28,631 bases of DNA from Nemertoderma westbladi (lineage: Eukaryota; Xenacoelomorpha; Nemertodermatida; Nemertodermatidae): positions 1 to 28,631 of the forward strand of contig JAUCBJ010006259.1 in assembly GCA_032718475.1 (NCBI GenBank), written 5' to 3'. The notes below the pieces were generated by a model. The model saw only the letters and a list, made by a program, of their open reading frames with translations, searched no databases and was not told the DNA's origin. Position numbers and translations under genes: made by a program. Shown one piece after another: positions 1 through 9,903 of the stretch. The stretch's first letter is position 1, and each line of letters begins with the position of its first letter.

Positions 1-338
1 TAAAGAGATTGTGATCTTAGCTTAGATGATTATCCATTTGTCCATTATTGGTGAAAACTGAAATTTTATATTGATCAAGGACACGATAGATTTCTACCAT
101 TCATCGCAAATATATAGTATAATTCCAAAACTCCAGTACCGATATATCCCAGATTGAAATGATTAAGACAATGATAAGCTGACAAGTTATGCAGTAACTT
201 AAACCATATAGCTGGTTCGATATTAACAATAATGATCACTGTCCTGCGATGGGGACTATCATGGACAACCACGAAAACTGTCTGTCTGGGATTGTGTTTC
301 CGAAGGATTGTCTGACAAAATATATCTAAAGCATTCAT
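1..338 (-). other. Window edge; weak 87-codon ORF, unidentified
   Basis: An ATG-to-stop frame of 87 codons runs on the minus strand from 338 to 75. Its composition looks protein-like (for example FVVVHDSP, then HFNLGYIGTGVLELYY), but I recognise no family. The bases just upstream of the ATG read as a possible splice acceptor (pyrimidines then CTAG), yet that stretch belongs to the tandem repeat starting at 339, so the resemblance may be chance. ORFs of this size arise by chance in AT-rich DNA. It could be a terminal exon, a transposon remnant or noise. Confidence 0.12.
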
Positions 339-845
339 CCTAGTTAAAAGTTTTGTTATGGGTTTTTCCTGGTCGCTTATCTCATTCCAAAGTCAGTTTT
401 CACTTTTAACGAAAACTATTATGTCTCTATGTCTGTGTGTCAGTCTGTCTGTCCTTCCAACAATCTGTCTTTCAAAATAAAAGGATAACATACCTCCTAG
501 CTATAAGTTTTTTGTTGTCATTTTCGTGCTCGCTGATTTGATTTTCAATGCCAATTTTAATTTTTGGCGAAGTCTGTCTATCTTTATGTCCGCCCCTCAA
601 AATATAAGGAAAGCATTCCACATAACTAAAAGTTTTGTTATGGGAGTCATCCTGGTTGTTGATTTTATTTCCGACGTCAGTTTTCTCTTCACTTTTAACA
701 AACTTTACTATGTTTGTATGTCTGTCTGTTGATTTTTCTGTCACTCCTGCGATCTGCTTGTCAAAGTTATAGGAAGCATACCAACTAGCTAAAAATTTTG
801 TTATGGGGGTTTCATGATTAGTGATTTAATTTCCGATGTTCATGG
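339..845 (+). repeat. Degenerate tandem repeat, about 130-160 bp unit
   Basis: About four diverged units begin near 339, 493, 620 and 782. Each opens with a form of CTAGCTAAAAGTTTTGTTATG, then a GATTT-ATTTCCGA(C)GTCAG segment, a CTTTTAAC segment, a TGTCTGTCTGT run and a TCAAAATATAAGGAAAGCAT ending. Spacing varies between units, so indels have accumulated. Short ORFs here on both strands are by-products of the repeat. Confidence 0.7.
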
Positions 846-904
846 GTTTCATGTATTACGTCATCCACATTATCTGCTGGTCAGTTCAGCTGTCGGTTAT
901 ATTT

Positions 905-992
905 TGACAGACAGCAATTCAGACTGACATGACGCTGTCAAATGAGAAAACTGACTTCTGAAATGAAATCACCGACCCATAAAATACTTGAA
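905..992 (-). repeat. Inverted unit of the 339-845 repeat
   Basis: The reverse complement of this segment contains TTTATGGGTCGGTGATTTCA, followed by a GAAGTCAGTTTTCTC block and a CTGTCTGTC block. This is the same order as in the direct units to the left. The region therefore ends in a unit of opposite orientation, which makes a partial foldback. Confidence 0.6.
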
Positions 993-1900
993 ATAAAAAT
1001 TTCAGCTGGGTTGTATGCATTATAACATTTCAATAGTCAGAATAAATTAAATTATTCTAACCATAAACATTAAATGAGTTTTCTGGCGAATGCAACTTAT
1101 GAAATTTCAAATTGGAAAGGTTTTTCCAAAAATGAACGAATCCGTGTGAAAAAGAGTCAAATTTAGGTAAAAATGGCAAAATGTGTCAAAAATATGGCAA
1201 AAAAGTTTTTTCAAATAATTTTTGAACATGAGCATTTATCAAAATTCTGGTAATACAGGCTTTCATGACCGTATTGTGGTGAAATGGTGAATGGTGAACT
1301 TTTGGGCACTTGAAGACCATCCTCTGCGTTTTAAAAAAATCTAACCATTTTTTATATACATAGTGAAAACACTAGACCATAGTGGAAACACATTGTAAAA
1401 CTCCTCTTATGCATGCATGGATTAAAAACATAAAGCGCTTCGAGGGAGAATACCACGGCTGCAGTAGACGCTAAAGCATTTATGTTTTAGCTGAACACAT
1501 ATCAAAGCTGACTGCGCCAAGAGAAAAAGGGAGGTTCTACCACTATCTAGAGTCTCCCACCACCCCCAATCACAGCACCACATCGATCTATCGAATTTCG
1601 TGATGGGATGGCCCTCAGAGACCTCTTCTGTCTCGCATTATGCATATCATGTGAGACTGTAATTCGAGAGATGGACAAGGAGAGTGATGTACCAGGTCTA
1701 CGAGCTGACCTCAATGACCGTGGCTAATAGCAGCTTGAGAGAAAGGTATTATATGACGTCCGAATAATTGATTATGATGGTTCGTTCAGCAGATGCGGCA
1801 CTGCATAATGCGAGTCACAGAAGAAGTGCAAGTATTGGGACTTACCCTACACCTCCGCGTGCATGGGTTCACCTCGCCAACAATTTACATGTATAAAATA
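993..1900. other. No gene recognised
   Basis: AT-rich non-coding sequence lies up to about 1430. A more GC-balanced stretch follows at about 1430-1870. Within it one plus-strand frame stays open from about 1580 to 1727 and includes residues such as RDGMALRDLFCLALC. No start, splice context or family is recognisable, so it may be a decayed transposon fragment. Confidence 0.5.
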
Positions 1901-1904
1901 TACT

Positions 1905-1985
1905 TTGTTACTCCTTATGTGATTGTTTCTAGCCAAACAATAATTTTGCGCGCACATCAATAATAGTGAAATTAGTGAAGGTAAA
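1905..1985 (+). repeat. Diverged copy of the outer end of the 2-kb palindrome
   Basis: The segment TTGTTACTCCTTATGTGATT and its continuation through TTTCTAGCCAAACAATAATT and GCGCGCACATCAATAATAG match the right end of the palindrome near 13960-14025 (GTTACCCCTTATTCGATTG, CCCAACAATTTATTCGCGCA). Similarity continues a little past the point where the two palindrome arms stop matching well. It therefore marks the end of a dispersed element family. Confidence 0.5.
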
Positions 1986-3185
1986 GTGAAATTATTAGTG
2001 ATGTACGTTCCTTTGGTCCCTATACTGGAAAAAAAAGACAGGAAATGCTGCTCAGCTCACTACTGGGCCTCATGATAATTAATTTATTTGGAAATAAATT
2101 AAGATAAAATAAGAAAGGAGATAAAATCAAGGACAACACGTTGGTCGGTATTTCTCATATTTGTATTATATTATTTATCATATTGAAAAATATGTTTCCT
2201 GTTTTACAGTAAATTATTGATAAATATAAAGGTTAAATTGTGAAGGGATTCCACTTCATGTTATTTATTTTATTTATTAATTGCAACTTCGCAGAATAAG
2301 TTACGATCTCCAGAGGATTATTACATTGTTACCTAATTTTTCAAACATTACTGCATGAGTTGCTGCCGATCTTGTGTATCTATTTACTGTACGTACAGTG
2401 CAGTACAATAAGATGTTATTGATTCATTTTAATAAAGTTTATGAGGCGTTTTCCAAAGTAAAGACACCCTGCAGGGATGGTGGGGAATATATCCTGCAGA
2501 TACATAAGTTTATTAAGAGCCATGCAATTCATTGTATCTCAATGCAGAGAATTGATCTCTACTTTCTGTAATAATGTAGTTCAGCCTATGTAATACACAT
2601 TTCATTGTCCGAAGTGATGTTGTATTTTAAATAAGGTTTTCAAAATTGTCATACAGGACAGTAAACTATATTTTAGGTTTGTTATTAAAAATTGGGTATT
2701 TAGAAGATGAAAAACGTCAGCGCTTTCTTGCTGACAAAAAATCACTTGTTTGTTTTTTTTCTATCTGTCTGTCAAACTGTAGTCACATAATTAATTGATG
2801 TCCTGATGAGTTTCAGCGTTGCCGGTTTGCCTACCTGTTTGGTACAACATAAACATCTCAAATAGAGTAATTCAATTAAATTATTGCTTTTTATAGGTTG
2901 TAAACAAGTATTGTGCTGTTGTTATTATTATATTGGTTTCTAGATTTGGATTAAATTTATCGATTAGAGTAAAAAGTTATTTATTTTGTAAAGCACTATT
3001 AACTAACAAACTGAGCGAATTAATTTTTTCGCTATATTTCCTATAGAATTTGATCTTCCTAAGTCATGTTTAAATTACTTTTTAATTTATACTATACATT
3101 CTGTGGATGTTAAACAATGGATTTCTAGAATATTGATTTAAATCAGGACTGGATACTGCATAATCGTAAATACCAGTTGAAGCCT
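1986..3185. other. Non-coding AT-rich DNA
   Basis: No gene is recognised. A short perfect palindrome (AATTTATTTGGAAATAAATT) is at 2081-2100. The 65-codon frame at 2374-2571 has no family resemblance and is treated as chance. Confidence 0.5.
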
Positions 3186-3200
3186 TTCTTTCTGAATATT

Positions 3201-3398
3201 TTTTTTTTTTTTTTTAAGAAACAAAATACTTATAAAGTATATTAGATTAAAATTGTATATAAAATAGCTGCACCAACCCAACATCCCACCACCAATCAGA
3301 ACAATACAATTAAGACAAACCAATTAAACATACAGTTAAAAATTGTGCACCGTGGATTAATACCGGTCTGCGAGGTCATTCCCCCGCAGACCCGCGCA
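3201..3398 (-). mobile_element. Short retroposed sequence with poly(A) tail and 15-bp TSD
   Basis: Perfect 15-bp direct repeats TTCTTTCTGAATATT at 3186-3200 and 3399-3413 enclose 198 bp. One end is a run of about 15 T on the plus strand, which is a poly(A) tail for a minus-strand transcript. This is the classic outcome of target-primed reverse transcription. The 5' end (near 3392) forms an 8-bp stem, GGTCTGCG with CGCAGACC, around a 12-nt loop. About 40 nt further on there is AATTTTTAAC, which looks like an Sm-site. It could be a SINE, a retrocopied small RNA or a short processed transcript. Part of the sequence (3329-3372) also resembles termini of hAT-type DNA elements. Confidence 0.7.
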
Positions 3399-3413
3399 TT
3401 CTTTCTGAATATT

Positions 3414-4888
3414 GGTAGCAGTTATTTATCTTTAGAATCATCATATCTAGACTGCTAGCTACTATTTGATTTTTTCTAAACGGATTTTAATAATTTATGT
3501 TTCATTAGATGTGCAGATTTCTCAGCTTTACACATGAATATAAAATTATGCAGTATATTTTATATGAGGGCATATTTAATCGATCTCAAATGTATGTGTG
3601 CCCAGAGAGGATAGTTCTCATAGTCTGAAACAATCTTTTCACTGCCCCTCTGTTACACTAACTACACCCCCAATCATCCCACTCCAACATCTAATATTAA
3701 TGTTAACTTGAGAGATTACCTGCTGCAAATATGTACATATTGTAGGTATACTGATTTTGGCGAATACGACAGGCTACTGCGCAATAAGGTAAGTTTGGTG
3801 GGGTGTAAACGCTACACCGACAACCATTATTAACGGTAATTATTGGTAATTTTCAATTGATGGAGAGGAACCGTTACAGTGGGATGCTATTCGAACGAAA
3901 ACAATTAACGAAACAAATAATTATTCTGGTTCACACAATGTGTGATATTTAAACTCTCTCACTTTCACTCTAACTCGTTCACTTTCTTACTCCATAGAGT
4001 TCCATTACACAGGAAACTGGATCCATGGGTTACAGGCAGTTGACAAGGGTTACTAGCTCTTGATTGGAGATTATGGCCAGAATTCCACGAAACTCGATGG
4101 CTCACATTTTGTGTTACTTCAGTGTAGTGCATACCCAAAGTCAGTCAGTCTGATAGTGCTAGCCTGAAAGAACTATGGCATAAATTTTAGAGCATTGTAA
4201 AGTAACCGCACCACTCAACATCTAACTCATCTTATCTGATAGTTTCCAAATTAATCTGACTGCTGATTCACTACACTGCCATATTGCCGCCACCACTGAT
4301 AATTTACTGCTTTGTACCGTTGTTCATTGTTTATTTTGTAATATTATTGCTCGATGTTTATATTTGGAGAACACATATACATAATCGATACTATCAACTA
4401 ACTCTCTTTATTATTAAGAGGTAAACAGAAGGGAAGCTTGAGTAACTATTTCGGTTCAAATTACCGTAACTGGGTTTGGGGGGCATTCGGTAAAGTGAGA
4501 GTTAATTTAGTACATAAAGTAAAATCAATAGTGTTGAAGAATGTGTGGGGCGAGCCACGAATTTACCTTTTTAGTATACCTTTTTACCTAACAATGACAA
4601 GAACTAGTCCCATGATTACATTTTATGTGGGACCGGGCGACGGCTCAAGCAGCTACTATGATACCACGGTGGGTCTAGTTCCCGGAAACTCCAACACATT
4701 TTGAAGTTATCAAAAGTGTTTTTATGCAATTTGGAACAAATTAGAACATGAACCCAGCTGAAATTAAAAAATTTTTGAAATATGAACCACCCTAATAAAG
4801 AGATGCAGTCTGCCAACAAGCTTTCCAGCCCTGAGTTGTGAATTGCAACATCGAACATACACCATACAATGTAATTCGGCACAGGCTC
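3414..4888. other. No gene recognised
   Basis: Mixed-composition sequence with no convincing ORF. The 88-codon plus-strand frame at 4438-4704 opens at a TTG and has no family resemblance. No transposon termini could be assigned. Confidence 0.45.
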
Positions 4889-5032
4889 TGGCAGTGCCAG
4901 TGCTAGTGCCAGTACCAGCCTGCCAGTGCCAGTGCCAGTGCCAGTGCCAGTGCCAGTGCCAGTGCCAGTGCCAGTGCCAGTGCCAGTGCCAGTGCCAGTG
5001 CCAGTGCCAGTGCCAGTGCCAGTGCCAGTGCC
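4889..5032. repeat. Hexamer microsatellite (TGCCAG)n
   Basis: Near-perfect TGCCAG repeats run from about 4921 to 5032, preceded by variant units such as TGCTAG and TACCAG from about 4889. As a six-base unit it stays open in all frames, which gives spurious Gln-Cys (plus strand) and Gly-Thr (minus strand) polypeptides. It directly precedes the recognisable start of LINE A. Confidence 0.95.
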
Positions 5033-5094
5033 ATTATAATTGGACCAAATGGAATGGTGGGGAGTCAGGTTAGGCGACTTGGCGACTCGCCCTC

Positions 5095-5474
5095 GTGTCA
5101 GCAGATGATAGTGGCAATGGTGGAATTGGTCTATTGATGAATCCAACTGCACATGCAGCATTGGACAAAATAGACCAAATCTCTAACCGCATCATCCGTT
5201 GCCACTTCTCATGTTCTGGAAGACTGGCTAAGAAGTTTCCTAAGGTGGTTCTGATTGTGTGCTACTCTCCAACTAGTGTTGCCCCTGTAGAGGAGGTGGA
5301 AAATTTCTACCACAATCTACAAGCAGCTACTGATGGAATGGAGCAGCATGCATTCTTAACATTCCTGGGAGACTTAATGCAAGTCTGCATCAATCACCCA
5401 CATCGCCCTGGGTCTATAGCAATAGTGTTAACCGAAATTCTGTCCATCTTCAGGATTTTATCTCTGGAAATGGA
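5095..5474 (+). pseudogene. LINE A endonuclease, first frame (broken)
   Basis: The frame shows the middle of an exonuclease-endonuclease-phosphatase fold: NGGIGLLMN, then an ISNRII strand, VLIVCYSPTS for the usual xxYAPT motif, EEVENFYHNL, and FLGDLMQV in place of the expected LxGDFN. Similarity fades after GDL, and the domain resumes at 5475 in another frame. A frameshift and some decay therefore lie between about 5400 and 5475. The amino-terminal third with the first metal-binding residues is absent. Confidence 0.8.
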
Positions 5475-7112
5475 TTGTTTTCGGCTGGAACCCAGTTCAA
5501 GAAGCGAACTGGAAAGCTATGGACTCATAGTGGACCCAGTGGTCACAAGTCCCAGATAGACCATATTCTGTTTCGTAGGAAATACAGGAGCTCTATACAA
5601 GACTGTAATGCATTTACACTTCGACCCTTCTCCAGTGATCACCGCCTTCTTGTGGCCAAGGTAAGACTTAGTCTGCGTGCTAGCAGAACAACGAAATCTG
5701 CCTTGCCGCAGCATGACTGGTCCTCTCTGTTGCAACAGCCAAGTGTGAGATCCAGCTTAACACTACAGCTGAGCAACAGGTATGAGGCTCTTGCCTTTGA
5801 GGCAGCAGATCACTGTGAGGGCTATACTGCCTTTACAGAAGCAGTTAAGTTAGCAGCTGCAGAAACAGTTCCTGTATATCCTCGAAACAGGAAAAGGGCC
5901 CCCTGGACTGACAACAAAATTCAGAAGTGCCGAAATGACCTTCATAAGGCGCAGAAAGAGTCCCGACTCAAACAGACTACAGCGGCCAAGAATGCAGTTA
6001 AGGCTGCATCTAGGTCCCTGAACAGGCAGTACTCTGCTAATCTACAGGAGCTAATAAACCAACAGGTTGATGCCATCAATGATGCTGACGACAGCAGGCA
6101 ATCATCCCAGGCATGGAAATCGATCAATCTGCTTACTGGGCGGAAAAGCCAACCAACCACCAAGGTTAAGGCTGAATCACCAGCCGATCGCCTCAATGGT
6201 TGGAAAGCCCACTTTGAAAAGCTCCTCAATAATGACAGGGTATTGCCTGATAACTTTATAGAAGTAAAAGTGTCTGAGTCTGTACTCCCAGATATTCCCA
6301 TTGGCGATATCTCCTTTGCAGACGTGAAGGCTGCTGCAAAGAGCATTAAGACCAATCGTGCCAGTGGAGTAGATGGTGTTCCCCCTGAGGTCTTTAAAAT
6401 ACCTGAGTGTTTAAAGCTCATCTATCCCATCATAGTAGACATGTACCGAACAACAAGAGTCCCACAAGAAATGAAAACAAATAAGTTGGTGCCAGTTCCC
6501 AAGAAGGGCAACCTAACACTCTATGGTTCTTTTTGGGGAATCTCATTGATCTCGATTGCTGCAAAGCTATACAATAGGATTATATTAAATCGCATCAGGG
6601 ATCCCATTGAGAGACTGCTCCGTGGAAATCAGAATGGGTTCCGTAAAGGTCGTGGGACCATGGAGCCCATTTTGGCACTTAGAAGGATAATTGAAGAGTT
6701 ATCAAAAAAGAAAGACAGGCATCTGGCTGTTATCTTTGTTGACTTCTTCAAGGCCTTTGATTCAGTCTCTCGCACACGTATGTTCAGCATACTTTCATTA
6801 TATGGGATTCCTGATGAAATTATTGCAGCAATCAGATCAGTATACGATGGTTCGACAACATTTGTGTCTACTGTTGACGGTGACACAGAACCATTTGAAG
6901 TGTTATGGGGCGTCCTCCAAGGAGACACACTTGCACCATTCTTGTTCATTATTGTGGTTGACTATGTTCTACGCACGTCCTTAGATCATTATAATGATGA
7001 TGGGGTGATGATAACTCCACCTACTGGCTCCAGAAGTCGAGGAAATCCTGCCAAGTACCTAACTGATCTAGACTTTGCTGATGACTTAGGAGTGTACTCT
7101 CAGAATCATTAG
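5475..7112 (+). pseudogene. LINE A endonuclease end plus reverse transcriptase
   Basis: This 545-codon frame begins mid-domain (the track start is a TTG, not a true start). It carries the endonuclease tail GHKSQIDHILF and SSDHRLL, with the catalytic SDH at about residues 54-56. A linker follows, then the reverse transcriptase: PVPKKGNL, NGFRKGRGT, motif A FVDFFKAFDSV near residue 421, LQGDTLAPFLF, and the catalytic box FADD at about 534-537. Both Asp residues of FADD and the motif A Asp are present, so decay is recent. The frame ends at a stop just past FADDLGVYS, where a one-base shift moves the coding to the next frame. WGISLISIAA replaces the usual YRGISL start of that block. Confidence 0.93.
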
Positions 7113-7858
7113 AGGGAGCCCAACGGCTCCTCAGCTCATTAGAACATGCTGCTTCTAGTGTTGGTCTTTTTATTAACTCCAGAAAGACCAAAATTCTGAC
7201 AGTTAACTTTGAAAGTCCTCAGCAAGTCTCTGATCGGATGAGCATAAGTTCAAAGGATGGTATGCTTGAGCATGTGGACGACTTCTGTTACCTGGGATCA
7301 TGGATCCGGAAGTCATGTGAGGACCTTCGAATACATAAGGGAAAGGCATGGGCAGCCTTGAATAGGCTTTCCAGGATTTGGAAGTCACCGAGAATTAATC
7401 GGAAACTTAAGGTCCGATTATTTAGAGCAGCAGTAGTTCCAGTACTCCTCTACGGGAGTCCATGCTGGGCTTTAACTGCTGAGGACACCAAATCTCTGGA
7501 TGCAACATTCACAAGAATGCTACGCCGGGTTCATTGTGTCAAGTACAATGCACACATCTCCAACCAGACACTATATAACATTGGAGGTGTCTCATTGGTT
7601 CCCCCAAGCTTGACACTAGAACAAAATCGCCTCCACTTTGCAGGACATTGCTTTCGCCGTGAGGACCAGCCAGTGCATAATCTTGTACTTTGGCAGCCTC
7701 ATGGAGTGAATAAGCATGGTGGACAGCCCATGACTTTCTTGAGACGCATCTTAAAGGACACTGGCCTTAAAGATGCGGATGATCTAGCAAATGTCATGGG
7801 TGATAGGGAGTTGTGGCGGTGCAATTTTGTTGACAAGCCGGCACAGCATTCTTAAAAA
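7103..7858 (+). pseudogene. LINE A C-terminal domain
   Basis: This continues LINE A one frame over. It reads ESLEGAQRLL directly after the FADD motif, then HVDDFCYLGSWIR, KAWAALNRLSRIWKS, VRLFRAAVVPVLLYGS, ATFTRMLRRVH, RLHFAGHCFRR and VMGDRELWR. The stop is at 7853-7858. The function of this conserved LINE domain is unclear; it follows the reverse transcriptase in many related elements. LINE C is a close relative of this part. Confidence 0.88.
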
Positions 7859-7885
7859 TGCAGCTGCAATGCAGCATGTCGATCC

Positions 7886-7903
7886 TAGTAGTAGTAGTAG
7901 TAG
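7886..7903 (+). repeat. (TAG)6 3' tail of LINE A
   Basis: Six TAG units close LINE A. LINE B on the other strand ends in the same trinucleotide repeat (20512-20525, CTA on the plus strand). It is therefore a reverse-transcription tail of the family and not a random microsatellite. Confidence 0.85.
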
Positions 7904-8618
7904 TCCTGCTGAAACACCACTTTGTCGGTGATAGGACTCAGTCTTGGAATTAGAAACTCTTGCAGCATTGCCAGATATTTCTTAGCGTTGACAGACGAAC
8001 CTTCGAAAATGTATGGTCCAATAACCTGTGTGGAAGACATGGCTCACCATACCGTTAACTTTGGTGTGTCACGGAAGCGTTCTGTCACTTTATGGGGGTT
8101 TTCAGTACCCCAAATTCTGCAGTTCCACCAATTAACAGCGCCACTCAGGTGAAATGTTGCCTCATCGCTAAAGTATATGTGTGGGCCGGATCTTTATCTT
8201 CCAAATAAAGCAGAATAGCGTTAGAAGCGCTCACTCTGCTGGAAATGTCGTTGGGTTTCAGCCCGTGCAAAATCTGAACATTATATGGTCGAAATTTTTA
8301 GGTTTTTCGCAATCCTTTGAGTGGAGCTTCTGCTTACCCCTACAGCTAAGGACACACGGCGCAAAGAGGTTTCTGGATATGTTAGGAAGTGAGTTTTAAT
8401 ATCAGAAACGTTCTCTTGGCTAATCGGAGGCCTTTGAGAGCCTGATTTGCGTAAATAAGTTTTTTCACTGTCAAATTTTCTTACAAGACGCGAATGTCTG
8501 ATCTCGTAGGACTCCGAACACCTATGAACTGGTAAGAAAATTCGAACTGTTTAAGCTTGGAAAACTGCTTTTGGTAGTAGGTTTTAACAATGAAAACTTT
8601 TTGTTCATCTGTAAACAT
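7904..8618 (-). pseudogene. Tc1/mariner-like (DDE) transposase, degenerate and truncated
   Basis: Reading leftwards from an ATG at 8618, the fragments are: MFTDEQKVFIVKTYY (a DUF4817-like helix-turn-helix start), VRKFDSEKTYLRKSG after a stop and frameshift, SLRRVSLAVGVSRSSTQRI (second helix-turn-helix), then FSDEATFHLSGAVNWWNCR with the first catalytic Asp, and NPHKVTERFRDTPKLTVW followed by a stop where Cys is expected. The reading ends at VVFQQ plus GAC at 7905-7903, the position of the second catalytic Asp of the DDE/D triad. There the LINE A tail begins. The rest of the transposase is not found left of LINE A. The gene is dead. Confidence 0.85.
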
Positions 8619-8768
8619 TGCAGAAATATTGGCTACTCTAGTAACTACAGATGGCATTCTAGAATAGTCGTTTATTCACAGGGAAACAAGTTATTATTTA
8701 TGGATTTCCGCAAATAATTTCACATCTTAACACTCAAGATGCAGTTTTAATGCAAACTTATCGGATTA

Positions 8769-9308
8769 GGCCCCCCTCACACGGAGCAACTTGTTTCTGC
8801 AACTTGTTTCTGAAACTTGTTGCTGGACCCCCTCACACACAGAAACTTGTTGCTGGACCCCCTCACACACAGAAACTTGTTGCTGCAGCAACTTGTTTCC
8901 GAAACTTGTTTCTGCAACTTGTTGCTGGACTCCCTCACACACAGAAACTTGTTGCTGAAGAAAATAACAATTATTTCCAAATAAAACTAAATAGCTAACA
9001 TGTCCAGTCATTTATATATAATATCACATCACTCAAATTATCTAATATTAGCTAGTATCAAAATGGAAAGTAATAAAAGTTTTTCAAAAAGTTGCTGAGA
9101 ATATAACTTCCAGCAACTTGTTGCTGGACTCCCTCACACACAGAAATAAGTTGCGGAAACAAGTTGCAGAAACTTGTTGCTGGAGTCCTCACACACAGAA
9201 ACAAGTTTCGGAAACAAGTTGCAGCAACAACGTTCTGTGTGTGAGGGGGTCCAGCAACAAGTTTCAGAAACAAGTTGCAGAAACAAGTTGCTCCGTGTGA
9301 GGGGGGCC
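8769..9308. mobile_element. 540-bp foldback DNA element, TTA TSD (PIF/Harbinger-like?)
   Basis: The left end GGCCCCCCTCACACGGAGCA is the exact inverse of the right end up to 9308. Both ends are flanked by TTA (8766-8768 and 9309-9311). A 3-bp TTA/TAA duplication and GGCC-type ends are typical of PIF/Harbinger elements. Each arm is built from about 30-bp subrepeats that mix AGAAACTTGTTGCTGG with CCCCCTCACACAC, inverted in the other arm. The AT-rich centre (about 8960-9110) codes for nothing. It is non-autonomous; all ORFs inside are repeat artefacts. Confidence 0.85.
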
Positions 9309-9311
9309 TTA

Positions 9312-9860
9312 GTTACCATACTCCCAAAGTTTAAGTTTACCTATTGGATTTCATATGATACCAAGAACTCTGCGATTGATGCTCATTGTGACGAGTTATT
9401 AAACTTTAAAACCGGATCAAATTTATTGGGACACCCTATTAGGAGTGGTGGCATCATTCACTCCTTAGTAAAAAAATACTATTTGTTTTCCATGGATATT
9501 ACAGTGTTTCGAAACATGTATTTAACGAAAGAAGTTTTCTAGTTTTGGAAACCTGATTTATGAAGTCTGAAATAAGTTAGTTATCTATACGGATCACATC
9601 ATACATTAAATTAAATATATCAAATGAAGCAGAAATATATAGTAAAGTGTATAATATTTGTAGATTCTGGTATCTTAAATTAATTTTATTGATTGCATCC
9701 AACATTTATATTGTGTAGTTTCCTTATAGATTTAATTTAACTGAAACTACAAACTTAAAGAAAATGTAAGGAAATTTATTGGCACTATTGGCATAACATT
9801 TGGTAGACATGGACGGACATTGGACATGGACAATCCATAATGCGCAACGTGGTTATGGTA
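9312..9860. other. 5' flank of the receptor gene
   Basis: AT-rich sequence with no coding signal. An in-frame TAA at 9859-9861 closes the receptor frame upstream. No clear TATA box or initiator could be assigned. Confidence 0.4.
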
Positions 9861-9903
9861 ATGTAACTCGATACATTTCATTTTGATAAAAAGAATATCC
9901 ATA

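Larger units (their letters stand above)
5095..7903 (+). mobile_element. LINE A: 5'-truncated non-LTR retrotransposon with (TAG)6 tail
   Basis: The order is the C-terminal part of an apurinic-type endonuclease, a reverse transcriptase, and a conserved C-terminal domain (HVDDFCYLGSWI, LYGSPCWALT, LHFAGHCFRRED). A short 3' UTR ends in six TAG units at 7886-7903. The missing front half of the endonuclease and the absence of an upstream ORF show 5' truncation. Frameshifts near 5400-5475 and 7101-7103 make it inactive. The identical (TAG)n 3' tail on LINE B supports a family-specific terminus. The clade is uncertain: layout and C-terminal domain fit the RTE/L2/Nimb-like lineages common in marine invertebrates. 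Confidence 0.93.

Noticed and set aside
4616-5161. 181-codon frame with poly Gly-Thr, and plus-strand Gln-Cys frame
   Set aside because: Both come from the TGCCAG hexamer. Flanking residues show no domain.
8750-9542. Several 60-120 codon frames
   Set aside because: They are repeat-derived frames inside or spanning the 540-bp foldback element, on both strands.
9883-9903. Upstream start of the receptor at 9883
   Set aside because: The codon there is TTG. The first ATG in frame is at 9904, with a good context and a signal peptide directly after it.
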